Positions 15,805 to 24,821 of a DNA stretch of 64,000 nt are shown piece by piece (the first letter of the stretch is position 1; every line of letters begins with the position of its first letter). This stretch comes from Flavobacteriaceae bacterium (GTDB lineage Bacteria > Bacteroidota > Bacteroidia > Flavobacteriales > Flavobacteriaceae), in contig JAHEMZ010000002.1 in NCBI GenBank assembly GCA_024643385.1, positions 12,688 to 76,687 of the forward strand, read 5' to 3'. Made by a program: the position numbers and the translations under genes. The notes beneath the pieces are model-generated. The model saw only the letters and a program-made list of their open reading frames with translations, ran no database searches and had not been told where the DNA came from.

Positions 15805-18719
15805 TACAGAGAGGTGTTAAGTGAAATACTTCGATTAATATCAACGCTTGGAGAAATCGACGCCAAGTAGTTTGAACTAAGTGCTTTTTTATTTTCCACA
15901 AAAGGGCGTACTTGAAATAACCATATGTCACCCTCTTTGAATCCTAATTCCACGTCGTAAGCACCTGTATAATCCGATTGCGAGGCCTTGGGCAGTAGTT
16001 CTCGGATTTGTTCAGCCAGGAGGCAGATCTTATGGATAGCTTCTTCCGTAAGGATCCTATGTTCGAAAGTCGCTGACTTCTTTAAGGTACCTCCTGTTTT
16101 AGGGAGAGCGTTGTACTTACTTTCTCGGGCAGGTGCAATAAGGTCGTAGGTCTCGTCCATCCGTATTAAATAAGTTTCTGCGATCTGACCGTCAACCGCT
16201 CCCCCGGCACCACGGCTGAAAGCGACGGTGAGATCGTTTTCTATGTTTGAACGGATGCCTTTTGTGATCAAGACGCCACTGTAATCTACATCCACCCCGG
16301 GTATTAATAAGATGGAAGGAAATACATTTTCTGGGTTGGATAGATATTTCTGCCTCCATTTGAAGCTTCTTTCCGTATAGGGAGATGCCCATACGTCTTT
16401 AATTCCTTTCCAAACATTTTCTGCCCCAGATACATTGAATAAAGTAAGATTTAACCCGGCGCCGGTAAAATCTTTTAAGTCTTCCATATTGGTATCACTT
16501 CGTAAAAATACCGGAATATCCCCAAGTGGCCCCCCAAGGGCAGCTTTGAATTTGTCCTGCAATTCTATCATAAATTCCTTTCGGAGTGGCATCACTTTAA
16601 TCGCAGCCCGCAATTCTTCCAGTTTGGCGATTTGAAAACTTTCAACATCATTTTCAGAAACCCCTTTGGTACGCATGTTTTCGGCTTCCATAAACATATC
16701 CGTTAGAAAACCCCAATAACTTGTATTCTTTTCCGGCATCCTTTGGTCCATATGATCTTTAAATATTCCAAATGGTATGACCAATCCCTCAACCACAAGA
16801 TCCGGAAATAATTTTTTCAATTGTCCCAGATTGGCTGCCTTTGGACCACATAAGCTTCCGGAGGACGACGCATCCACTTCCCGTAGATTTAAAACTTCTT
16901 TTAGATCAAGTCTAATTTTTTCAATGGGTACCGCAATTCTCTCCTCATTACGTTGTGCTTTTTTTTCGAATAATAATTTTTCCTCATCGGTCATATCCTT
17001 TTCCAATTTCATGATCACGGTCCCTTTGTTTGATACGGCATAAAAAACGTTTTGACCTTCAAATTTTTTAAGACTTATTAAATTCTCGGCGGATAGGGAT
17101 GCATTCGGGATGCCCAAATTTCTAGCCAGTAATTGTACATGGGAAACCATATTTCCTTCTTCTACGGTTGCAATTCCGGCAATCGGCTTTAAATCGGAGG
17201 GAGGGCGTTGGAAAATGTAGATTTTATTGGAATTAACCTCAACATTGTCGGGATTATCGGAAACAACGACCAATTCTCCAAAAGCATAGCCGGGATTCAG
17301 ACCACGGATACTTGTTGTATTTTGAAAATCAAACACTTCATTTTTTAAGTTTGCTTGGACGGCCAAAAAGTTACCTAATTCTGCCACCGATTCCCCAAAA
17401 GGCAACATGATCGATCCACGAACCTTATCATCAATGAACCCAAAACTCTTAGGTTCAAATGCCCCGTAGGTCGTAACGGTTTCTTGGTAATACGCTTTTA
17501 CCATGGAAGCACACCATTCTACTTGCCCGCGGGAGGTGTCCAAGAAATGAGTCAATTCCCCAAGACTCATTTCGGAGGTTGACGGGACGGTAAGTATCCC
17601 TTCAATTTCTTCCCACTCCCATAATTCAATATAACCGGCCCCTGCATTGGCCATTCCCAGATAATAGATCTTGTGTAACAGTTCTGAAACAGTTAAGGGA
17701 GTCCAATCCGGCGCCATCTTAAAGATGTATTCTTCCAATTTTAAGGATATATTCAGAAGTTTAATCCGTGCCAGAGGCTTTTTTATTGAAAGCAGGTTGC
17801 AACGAATTTCATAAAGCAGTTTTGCGCTTTCCCTGGTCACCTTTTCCGGGTTGCTAAAGTCAGTTTCTTGGGTATATTTTCTTATTGATTCACCTATTTC
17901 AGAACCTTTAAGCAAGGTATCCTTATTCATTAGGGTAGAGCCGTCAACGGGTTCGTAGAATTGACCCATCGTGACAATAAGCTCGTCAAGTTGTTGTATA
18001 AGATCGCTTGATAAATTGGATTGATTATTTAACTTGAATGATTTAACCATATCAATATCAGAAACTTCCGGTCGACCGTGAATCTTGATCCGGGCATTCA
18101 TAAAGCGAGGTTCGAGATCACTGATCGTTTTCGACTGACTGCGCATTAATTGCGACAAGTTACTATCGCCACTATGAGGAATATTCTTCAAAGACTCACG
18201 GATCAAATAGAATTTTTGAATGATCTCTTTGTCCTGAGCCAATAACCATTTATAAAATTCCTTTCCTGCTGTCTCTTCATCTTCTATTTGGAGTGCGCCA
18301 CGATAATATTGCCCCTTGTTTAGGATCCATCCATCATCCACATTGTATAAATATTTGCCTAATTCATACTGCTTCAATCGGGAATTATAAAATTCATTGT
18401 CCCAGAGATCCGCAGGGTCCGTAAAAGCCAAAATCTGACCGAAATAAAGATGATTCTTCTCTGCCATCTTTTTAACAATATCTTTATAGCGTGCATGCTG
18501 AAATCCGGGGCCAATCTCTTGAGGACAAGGATCTTTAGGATCGCGAATACTTCCATCGGTACAAAACCATCGAATATCCTTATACGGACCGCGAGGATCT
18601 TGTTTAAAAAGTTCAACTTGAGCCTTTAAGAAGTCGCTCGAATAAGGCTGAGCATAACTCACAGTATTGCAGAGAATAAGAAATAGGACCAAGGTTTTTT
18701 GTAGTGTAAACGGCTTCAT
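15804..18719 (-). CDS. Exported PEP-synthase/glucan-water-dikinase-like protein
   Basis: A 971-residue protein starting at the ATG at 18719, which gives a classical signal peptide (MKPFTLQKTLVLFLILCN...SYAQ). Residues about 25-440 are helical and unassigned. A swivelling phosphohistidine domain follows, with H527 in NMVSHVQLLARN. After it comes a complete ATP-grasp domain (about 640-950) with GPKAANLG, R740-SDTNMEDL...GAG, and a final DVELGF...WLFQVRPF. PEP synthase and pyruvate phosphate dikinase have the opposite order plus a PEP/pyruvate barrel, which is absent here. Phosphohistidine-then-ATP-grasp is the order of glucan water dikinases, which phosphorylate polysaccharides. An ATP enzyme with a signal peptide is odd, since the periplasm normally lacks ATP. 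Confidence 0.8.
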   Translation of the reverse strand: MKPFTLQKTLVLFLILCNTVSYAQPYSSDFLKAQVELFKQDPRGPYKDIRWFCTDGSIRDPKDPCPQEIGPGFQHARYKDIVKKMAEKNHLYFGQILAFTDPADLWDNEFYNSRLKQYELGKYLYNVDDGWILNKGQYYRGALQIEDEETAGKEFYKWLLAQDKEIIQKFYLIRESLKNIPHSGDSNLSQLMRSQSKTISDLEPRFMNARIKIHGRPEVSDIDMVKSFKLNNQSNLSSDLIQQLDELIVTMGQFYEPVDGSTLMNKDTLLKGSEIGESIRKYTQETDFSNPEKVTRESAKLLYEIRCNLLSIKKPLARIKLLNISLKLEEYIFKMAPDWTPLTVSELLHKIYYLGMANAGAGYIELWEWEEIEGILTVPSTSEMSLGELTHFLDTSRGQVEWCASMVKAYYQETVTTYGAFEPKSFGFIDDKVRGSIMLPFGESVAELGNFLAVQANLKNEVFDFQNTTSIRGLNPGYAFGELVVVSDNPDNVEVNSNKIYIFQRPPSDLKPIAGIATVEEGNMVSHVQLLARNLGIPNASLSAENLISLKKFEGQNVFYAVSNKGTVIMKLEKDMTDEEKLLFEKKAQRNEERIAVPIEKIRLDLKEVLNLREVDASSSGSLCGPKAANLGQLKKLFPDLVVEGLVIPFGIFKDHMDQRMPEKNTSYWGFLTDMFMEAENMRTKGVSENDVESFQIAKLEELRAAIKVMPLRKEFMIELQDKFKAALGGPLGDIPVFLRSDTNMEDLKDFTGAGLNLTLFNVSGAENVWKGIKDVWASPYTERSFKWRQKYLSNPENVFPSILLIPGVDVDYSGVLITKGIRSNIENDLTVAFSRGAGGAVDGQIAETYLIRMDETYDLIAPARESKYNALPKTGGTLKKSATFEHRILTEEAIHKICLLAEQIRELLPKASQSDYTGAYDVELGFKEGDIWLFQVRPFVENKKALSSNYLASISPSVDINRSISLNTSL

Positions 18720-18988
18720 AGCAAGTGGCATTAATAGGGAATCAAAATACAAAACATATGCCAGTAAAAATAGTCTTTTGTAAACCATTATGTTGGAATC
18801 TATCAAGTCATGGAGATAATTTATTAAATAAGAATTCAAGTTCCGCGGAGTGTTTTGAAGTAGGTTCATTCATGGGTGCTACCTATCATTTTCGACAATG
18901 ACTTAATAACAATTCTTAATAACTTTTGCTGTAAGTTTTCGTCGAAAGTCCCTACTTTTATACACAGAAATCAAGATAATTCATAGCC

Positions 18989-19957
18989 ATGTCTGAAACC
19001 ACCGAGCGTATTAAATGTTTGATCATAGGATCCGGGCCTGCAGGGTACACAGCAGCCATTTATGCCGCAAGAGCCGATTTAAAACCTGTTTTATATACAG
19101 GGATGGAACCCGGAGGACAATTGACCACAACTACGGAAGTTGACAATTTTCCCGGTTACCCCGAAGGAATTGATGGTCCCACCATGATGATTCAATTACA
19201 GCAACAAGCCGAGCGTTTCGGTACGGAAGTCCGAATAGGAATGGTTACATCGGTAGTCTTAAGCGATGAGGTTGGCGGAATACATAAAGTGGTTGTCGAT
19301 AGGGACAAACATATGGAAGCAGAAACCATCATCATCTCGACCGGAGCCACGGCAAAATATTTGGGATTGCCCAGTGAACAAAAACTTAGAGGAGGGGGAG
19401 TATCCGCCTGTGCAGTTTGCGATGGATTTTTTTACCGCGGACAAGATGTCGCCATAGTTGGAGCAGGGGATACGGCAGCGGAAGAAGCTACCTATTTGGC
19501 CAATATATGCAATAAAGTGACGATGTTAGTCCGAAAGGATCAAATGCGTGCCTCTAAAGCCATGCAGCACCGTGTAAATGCGACCAAAAACCTTGAGGTA
19601 AGATATAACACCGAAGTAGATGAGGTGATTGGAGATCAAGTGGTTGAAGGCTTACGAATGGTCAATAATGTGACCGGAGAAAAAGAAGAAATTGCCATCA
19701 CCGGATTGTTTATTGCGATCGGACATAAGCCCAATACGGATATCTTTAAGGATCAAATTGATATGGACGATACAGGATATATCGTCACGAAGGGCAAATC
19801 AACCAAAACCAATAAACCGGGTGTTTTTGCATGTGGTGATGTTCAGGATAAAGAATATCGCCAGGCGGTTACCGCTGCAGGAACCGGTTGTATGGCCGCT
19901 TTAGATGCAGAGCGTTATCTAGCGGCGGTGGAAAGCAAAGAAGAAGTGGAAGCTTAA
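18989..19957 (+). CDS. trxB: Thioredoxin reductase
   Basis: An NADPH-dependent flavoprotein that reduces thioredoxin in the cytoplasm. Visible are the FAD-binding GSGPAGYTAAIYAARA near the N-terminus, the redox-active pair C141-AV-C144, the NADP-binding GAGDTAAEEA and the C-terminal FAD motif GVFACGDVQD. At 322 residues it has normal low-molecular-weight TrxB length. It is a single gene with a strong terminator downstream, divergent from the dikinase-like gene across a 269-bp gap in which I see nothing beyond AT-rich, promoter-like sequence. Confidence 0.97.
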   Translation: MSETTERIKCLIIGSGPAGYTAAIYAARADLKPVLYTGMEPGGQLTTTTEVDNFPGYPEGIDGPTMMIQLQQQAERFGTEVRIGMVTSVVLSDEVGGIHKVVVDRDKHMEAETIIISTGATAKYLGLPSEQKLRGGGVSACAVCDGFFYRGQDVAIVGAGDTAAEEATYLANICNKVTMLVRKDQMRASKAMQHRVNATKNLEVRYNTEVDEVIGDQVVEGLRMVNNVTGEKEEIAITGLFIAIGHKPNTDIFKDQIDMDDTGYIVTKGKSTKTNKPGVFACGDVQDKEYRQAVTAAGTGCMAALDAERYLAAVESKEEVEA

Positions 19958-19973
19958 TCAAGCAGGTATAGAA

Positions 19974-20005
19974 AAGCCCGAATGATTCATTCGGGCTTCT
20001 TTTTA
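19974..20005 (+). terminator. Intrinsic terminator of trxB
   Basis: An AAGCCCGAATGA / TCATTCGGGCTT stem (12 bp possible) is followed by a C and five T. The gene on the other side is convergent, so it may serve both. Confidence 0.88.
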
Positions 20006-20086
20006 ATGGCAACTATAGATTTATTACAATTTTAGTGTTTTCATGCTAAAGTGCGCAGCGGTATTTATCTTCAAATGTTCACATTA

Positions 20087-20578
20087 TTAATTAGACGCTT
20101 TGTGATCATAACTATAAATTCTTTTTGCTTTCCATTGCCCTTGATCTTTAATCCATAAAGTGGTAAAAAGTGCTTCGCCTGTAATATATAGTTCTTTATT
20201 AGGTTCTTTAATATAGAATTCATGCTTCCCTTCCTGAAGGGCAGCATATAGATCTTCACCCTTGTACAGTGGATAAACTTTCATAGTGCCTTCAACTAAC
20301 TTTCGAATAGGTTTTTGTTCCGAATTACCACAAATATTTGCTTTCATGGCTTCTATAAAGGCATCTTTATTTTGAAAACCTCCCTTGTCATGATAAAATT
20401 CCAGATCTTCTGAGAGCAGTTTTTTCATGGGTTCTAATTCACATTGATTAAAACCAAGTTCAAACAAAATGCTATCGTTTGCCATCAAAGTTTTAAAAAG
20501 TTCAGCATCCTGACTTACTTGGGCGAAAGAATAACTGGCAGTAATACTTACTAAAAGAAATAAAATATATTTTTTCAT
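20087..20578 (-). CDS. Exported SnoaL/DUF4440-like protein (NTF2 fold)
   Basis: A 163-residue protein with a signal peptide (MKKYILFLLVSITASYSFAQ) followed by a small alpha+beta domain of the NTF2/SnoaL type. The pattern FNQCELEPMKKLLSEDLEFYHDKGG near the N-terminus and a closing ALFTTLWIKDQGQWKAKRIYSYDH are usual in DUF4440 proteins. Such proteins bind small ligands or have no catalysis; no specific function can be named. It is transcribed after, but apparently separated by a terminator from, the PadR/PspC operon. Confidence 0.8.
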   Translation of the reverse strand: MKKYILFLLVSITASYSFAQVSQDAELFKTLMANDSILFELGFNQCELEPMKKLLSEDLEFYHDKGGFQNKDAFIEAMKANICGNSEQKPIRKLVEGTMKVYPLYKGEDLYAALQEGKHEFYIKEPNKELYITGEALFTTLWIKDQGQWKAKRIYSYDHKASN

Positions 20579-20584
20579 ATTTTT

Positions 20585-20624
20585 TAAAAATTAGCCCGAA
20601 ATGCTATGGACTTCATTTCGGGCT
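20585..20624 (-). terminator. Intrinsic terminator of the PadR/PspC/DUF2807 operon
   Basis: An 11-bp perfect stem AGCCCGAAATG / CATTTCGGGCT with a 10-base loop, followed on the minus strand by AATTTTTAAA. It lies immediately downstream of the DUF2807 lipoprotein gene. Confidence 0.8.
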
Positions 20625-20649
20625 TGATTGGGTTGGTAAGTGCTTACGG

Positions 20650-21369
20650 TTACATTTTTCTGACATTCCCGGAAACACCATCCCTCACCGAAACATCGGA
20701 TGGATTTCCGTAATAGCGAATATCGCCACCACTGGAAGCGTTTCCTTCCATTTCATTTTTAGTGGTCACTTCAATAGAGGCGCCACTGCTGGCTTCTGCT
20801 TTGCAGCTAAGTACTTCTAATTGTCTTGCTCTGAGATCACTGCCGCTGGAAGCATCTGCCACTAGTCTTTCCGCGCGTCCCGATACTTTCAAATCGGCTC
20901 CGCTACTGGTATTGATATACACTTCTTTGGCAAGAATTTCTACTTCCAAATCCGCTCCACTGCTACTTTCCAACGACAAGGTTTCATTCTTGATCACCGA
21001 ATTCCCAATCACATCGGCACCGCTGGAAGCTTCAACACTTTCCAATTTAATATAGGTTACATGGACCTTTTTTGACTTGGACCTTCCGATGCTCTTATCG
21101 GTAGTAATTTTTAAAGTATGACCTTCCACCGAAGTTTCGATCACCTCCATTAAATTCTCATCGGCTTCTACGACCACTTTGTTCTCGCTACCTTCGGTTA
21201 AGAATACATCCATTCCGGCGCTTCCGCGGACCGCTGTAAAATCACCTACCGGGCGTTCTTCAGTGACTACATTACCATTTCCGTAGACTTGTCCCCAATT
21301 AAAATCGAAATGACAGCCGGTGGCCAGGGTGGCGACAAAAAAGGCAATTAAAATTTTAATAGTTTTCAT
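20650..21369 (-). CDS. Head-GIN (DUF2807) beta-helix lipoprotein
   Basis: A putative surface or periplasmic lipoprotein with lipobox LATGC (acylated Cys at residue 19). The mature part is a DUF2807 (putative auto-transporter adhesin head GIN) domain. It shows a ladder of at least five SSGA(D/S) or SSGSD turns spaced about 18-24 residues apart, typical of a right-handed beta-helix. It is the last gene of the operon with DUF4870, PadR and PspC proteins, 26 bp after pspC. In related bacteria this set is treated as an envelope-stress module; the actual role of the helix is unknown. Confidence 0.88.
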   Translation of the reverse strand: MKTIKILIAFFVATLATGCHFDFNWGQVYGNGNVVTEERPVGDFTAVRGSAGMDVFLTEGSENKVVVEADENLMEVIETSVEGHTLKITTDKSIGRSKSKKVHVTYIKLESVEASSGADVIGNSVIKNETLSLESSSGADLEVEILAKEVYINTSSGADLKVSGRAERLVADASSGSDLRARQLEVLSCKAEASSGASIEVTTKNEMEGNASSGGDIRYYGNPSDVSVRDGVSGNVRKM

Positions 21370-21395
21370 ATGATTGTTGTTATTGATTGATGTTC

Positions 21396-23066
21396 TTAAT
21401 TAATAGTATCGGTCATCTTTTCCGTGACGGTTTCTTCTTCAGTATTGCCATCCAGTTTTTTGTCGAGTGCATCTTCCCAATCTTCTTTCACCTCATTCGG
21501 ACAATCTGAGCAATGTGTTTTATTCCTTTCGATTAACAGAAAATGTTCTTCATCACCGTTGTTCAGTATATCTTTATGGTAATAATCATTTCTATGAAAA
21601 GAATATGTGTTTTCATCAGCAAATAAGATGGTGCCTTCCGGCAGATAGACGATAACTTCTACCTCTTGATCGCGGTATTGTTGGGCAAAATCAGTAGTGA
21701 GATAAGCATCCAGCGATAAGGTTTGGTTGTCAATTGTATACCCGTAATTGATCGCTTCAGCTTTTCGCTTAGCGTTTAAATTATCATAGCTCTCGGCCCT
21801 TTTAGCAATTCTTATTTTACCTACAGAGTCGGTGGTAGATCGAACAATTAACCGAACATCGGTCGAATAGATGATCTTTTCGTCTTGTTCGTTGTATTTG
21901 ATATCCAAACCTCCTCTGCGTCTTGCATCGTATTCATAATCTTCATTGGATACCATTTTAATTTTTAAGGTGTCTCCGATCCTTACGGGAAGCACTTCTT
22001 CCTGAATTGATTCTCCTTCATAGGCCGTTTCGGTTGCTTGACGAATTCCGAAGATCCCCAAGGTAATAATGGAGGCCAACCAGATCACGAATAAGGCGAT
22101 CTTGGCAACTAAACCAATGGATTTCAGGTTGGTCACAAGCATTTTCAATCCTAATATGAATAAGGCGAAGAAGGGAATCCCTACGGCAAAAAGAACCATG
22201 AGTGAAATGAGCCAAAGCGGAGCATTCGTTGTATCCACCATTTGGTACCAATCCATGAATTCTCCATGACCCCAGACACCCAAAGAACTTGCTGTAAACA
22301 AACCGACTATAAGTCCTACAAGGGTGCTCAAAGAAATGATGATCACCAGGGCTCCTAAAAATTTGACAAATATTTTGAAAAGCGTCAGAAAGATATTACC
22401 AAGCGTGTCGAAAAAGTTGTTTGTACTCCTTTTTACTTGCTGCCCGTATTTGTCATAGTCTACGTTTTTTACTTTTTCCGCGACATTTTCATATCCTTCC
22501 TTGAACTTTTTTTCAATATTGGAGATATTAATGGGCTCCCCCGTCATTTTTAATTTTTCTGAAGTGGTTTCCGCACCGGGAACTAAGATCCAGAACAATA
22601 TATAGATAATGATAAAAGTACCACTGGAGAAGATAGTCAATAGGATCCAGATCAAACGAACCCAAATAGTATCAATCCCTAGATAATAGCTCAATCCGGA
22701 AGCGACCCCCGCAATGAATTTATTATCTACGTCACGAAATAGTTGCTTGTGCCCGGAACTTCTTCTGTTCGAACTTTTCGGTTGATCCTCAAAGATCTCT
22801 TCATCCACGGCATAATCTTCCGGTTGTCCCATGACGGCAATAACTTCGTCCAGTTCTTTCAGCATCACCACTTGGGTAGGGCTTTTTAGCTTTTCAGAAA
22901 AAAGTTCTGCGATACGGGCTTCTATATCCTTGATGATCTCATCACTGCCCTGTGGGTCACTAAGTGATCTTTTAATGGCATCAAGGTATCTTTGCAGCTT
23001 TCCAAAAGCATCTTCATCGATGTGGAAAAAGGTTCCCGCTAAATTGATGTTTACTGTCTTGTTCAT
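21396..23066 (-). CDS. PspC-domain membrane protein
   Basis: A 556-residue membrane protein. Residues about 1-90 are a soluble N-terminal domain that starts MNKTVNINLAGTFFHIDED and is found in many flavobacterial PspC proteins. The PspC domain (about 110-170) has RDVDNKFIAGVASGLSYYLG and two helices. More membrane helices follow (about 215-360), and a periplasmic beta-rich domain with a short cysteine motif (HCSDCP) completes the protein. PspC proteins sense or respond to envelope stress. The start overlaps the padR stop by 4 bp. Confidence 0.9.
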   Translation of the reverse strand: MNKTVNINLAGTFFHIDEDAFGKLQRYLDAIKRSLSDPQGSDEIIKDIEARIAELFSEKLKSPTQVVMLKELDEVIAVMGQPEDYAVDEEIFEDQPKSSNRRSSGHKQLFRDVDNKFIAGVASGLSYYLGIDTIWVRLIWILLTIFSSGTFIIIYILFWILVPGAETTSEKLKMTGEPINISNIEKKFKEGYENVAEKVKNVDYDKYGQQVKRSTNNFFDTLGNIFLTLFKIFVKFLGALVIIISLSTLVGLIVGLFTASSLGVWGHGEFMDWYQMVDTTNAPLWLISLMVLFAVGIPFFALFILGLKMLVTNLKSIGLVAKIALFVIWLASIITLGIFGIRQATETAYEGESIQEEVLPVRIGDTLKIKMVSNEDYEYDARRRGGLDIKYNEQDEKIIYSTDVRLIVRSTTDSVGKIRIAKRAESYDNLNAKRKAEAINYGYTIDNQTLSLDAYLTTDFAQQYRDQEVEVIVYLPEGTILFADENTYSFHRNDYYHKDILNNGDEEHFLLIERNKTHCSDCPNEVKEDWEDALDKKLDGNTEEETVTEKMTDTIN

Positions 23067-23401
23067 TTTGTGGTTTTTTCACTGGTTACTCTGTTCACGG
23101 CTGTTTGTAATTCGTCCCAAGTCGTGATCAATTCTTTTAAAAATAATTTTCCTGTTTCGGTAAGTTCATAGTACTTCCGTGGTGGTCCGCCTGTAGATTC
23201 TTCCCAACGATAGTTAAGTAATCCGCTGTTTTTAAGTCGGGTGAGAAGCGGGTATACCGTTCCTTCTACGACAAGCAATTTCGCTTCTTTTAAGGATTCC
23301 AAGATATCGCTGGTATAGGCCTCCCCATCTTTTAGGATGGACAGGATGCAAAATTCAAGGACCCCTTTGCGCATTTGGGCTTTTGTGTTTTCAATTTTCA
23401 T
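23063..23401 (-). CDS. PadR-family transcriptional regulator
   Basis: A 112-residue winged-helix repressor. The domain covers nearly the whole protein: MRKGVLEFCILSILKDGEAY, SDILESLKEAKLLVVEGTVYPLLTRL (recognition helix region) and the wing RWEESTGGPPRKYYELTETG. It is translationally coupled on both sides (4-bp overlaps), placing it in one operon with PspC and DUF2807. It probably represses its own operon; no operator was identified by eye. Confidence 0.93.
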   Translation of the reverse strand: MKIENTKAQMRKGVLEFCILSILKDGEAYTSDILESLKEAKLLVVEGTVYPLLTRLKNSGLLNYRWEESTGGPPRKYYELTETGKLFLKELITTWDELQTAVNRVTSEKTTK

Positions 23402-23589
23402 AGTGCTCTTTCATTTAATTGGTACAACAATTCTTCTCTTGTAACTAAAAATTCAGGATTGAGTTGTTGTAAACCTGCTTGACAGGTGCTTTGCTCAAGG
23501 GTGGAGAAGTGGTCCACAATGACAGGAACTTCTCCGGCATGCATGATGTTTAAAACTGCTGCCAACAAAAATTTAACTAACGTGCTCAT
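23398..23589 (-). CDS. Small hypothetical protein of the PadR operon
   Basis: A 63-residue frame wedged between the DUF4870 gene (17-bp overlap) and padR (4-bp ATGA overlap). It has a mildly hydrophobic N-terminus (residues 3-16) and a polar C-terminal part (LVTREELLYQLNER). No family recognised. Overlaps at both ends and the lack of any other gene in the space argue that it is real. Confidence 0.6.
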   Translation of the reverse strand: MSTLVKFLLAAVLNIMHAGEVPVIVDHFSTLEQSTCQAGLQQLNPEFLVTREELLYQLNERAL

Positions 23590-24091
23590 TTTCTGATTGA
23601 TTATGACCTCCGATGAATTCGGGAATCGATTTTTTGATGAATGAAATACTTAAAGGATATCGGTAAAGTTCTCCTCTACTTGCGTGAACAGTGGCTGTAA
23701 TTACGGTGTACAATTCAAAAACGAAAAGACCCAATAATAAAACGACCGCCACGAAAAATAAAGTGAGGTATCCCGACAGATTCTGAATCTCGTTAAAACT
23801 TACTTGGTGGGAGTGTTGATGAATCACTTCTGCCAAGGAAACGAAATTTGACGCGAAAGCAATAATAAAGGGAAGACATATCAAACCAATTACGATCACA
23901 TATAAAAATAGACTCAATTGAAAATTGACGGCTTGTCTTCCGTGTTCGTTCACAAATGGTTTTTCTTTATTGGTTCCCCATAATAATAGAGGAACTATAA
24001 AGTTTCCGAAAGGAAAGAAGAACTTCGAAAAGGTTGATAAATGAATCAACGCTGCGATGTTCTTGTGGTTTTCTGAAGGGTTAGTTTCCAT
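23573..24091 (-). CDS. DUF4870-domain membrane protein
   Basis: A 172-residue inner-membrane protein with about four helices. The opening NIAALIHLSTFSKFFFPFGN and the FVNEHGRQAVNFQLS loop are the usual DUF4870 (Tic20-like) signatures. Function unknown. It is the first gene of the minus-strand operon leading into the small protein, padR, pspC and the DUF2807 gene. Confidence 0.85.
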   Translation of the reverse strand: METNPSENHKNIAALIHLSTFSKFFFPFGNFIVPLLLWGTNKEKPFVNEHGRQAVNFQLSLFLYVIVIGLICLPFIIAFASNFVSLAEVIHQHSHQVSFNEIQNLSGYLTLFFVAVVLLLGLFVFELYTVITATVHASRGELYRYPLSISFIKKSIPEFIGGHNQSENEHVS

Positions 24092-24209
24092 TGCTTATTA
24101 ATTTCTTATACAAATATATGTCTTTAACTTGGTATTATGTTACGCATAGTACCTAAATTTAACATATTTTTAACAAAATGATTAACTTAAATAAGTTGAA
24201 ATATTGGTT

Positions 24210-24217
24210 TACCTTTG
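24210..24217 (+). promoter_or_regulatory. -7 promoter box of the DUF4442 gene
   Basis: TACCTTTG fits TAnnTTTG exactly and ends 8 bp before the ATG at 24225, so the transcript would be nearly leaderless. Confidence 0.45.
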
Positions 24218-24224
24218 TCGTAAT

Positions 24225-24680
24225 ATGACATTAACTCCAAGTAAAATCAATCTTTTCACCTTTTCGAAACTTCCGGCAGCCTATTTTTGCGGAGTCAGGG
24301 TCAAAAGCATTACGGAAACCGATTGTGTTACAACCGTAAGGCATCGATGGATCAATCAAAATCCATTTCATTCTCTTTTTTGGGCGGTTCAGGGCATGGC
24401 GGCGGAACTGGCCACCGGAGCATTGGTGATGCAAGGTGTTCGAGCGAGTGGACGATCTATCTCCATGTTACTGGTGAATGCTCAGGGGACTTTTGGAAAA
24501 AAGGCAACAGGAAAAATTACATTTCTTTGTTCAGATGGAGCGCATTTTGCCTCTGTACTACAAAAGACCTTACATACAGGAGAGGGTCAAATTTGTAAAA
24601 TGTATGCGGAAGGTAGGGACGAAAATGGAAATATAGTCTCTCAATTTCACTTCGAATGGTCTGTAAAATTGAGGGCTTAA
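24225..24680 (+). CDS. DUF4442 thioesterase-like (hot-dog fold) protein
   Basis: A 151-residue protein starting MTLTPSKINLFTFSKLPAAY at the ATG at 24225; the frame is open seven codons further up but those overlap the promoter box. The HRWINQNPFHSLFWAVQGMAAELATGAL segment is the central helix of a hot-dog fold as seen in DUF4442/PaaI-like thioesterases, where an Asn/His and an acidic residue act on acyl-CoA. The exact substrate is unknown. It is monocistronic. Confidence 0.82.
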   Translation: MTLTPSKINLFTFSKLPAAYFCGVRVKSITETDCVTTVRHRWINQNPFHSLFWAVQGMAAELATGALVMQGVRASGRSISMLLVNAQGTFGKKATGKITFLCSDGAHFASVLQKTLHTGEGQICKMYAEGRDENGNIVSQFHFEWSVKLRA

Positions 24681-24821
24681 CAACTTTTAAGTAAATTTTA
24701 GCTATCAAAATTGCTTTTTATGTAATTTATGTTACATAATTTTCGTTATCTTTAAGTGCACAAATCTTAAAATTATTTGCTTATAGACACATTTACTTAA
24801 CCTAACTCTAATAATTTGACT

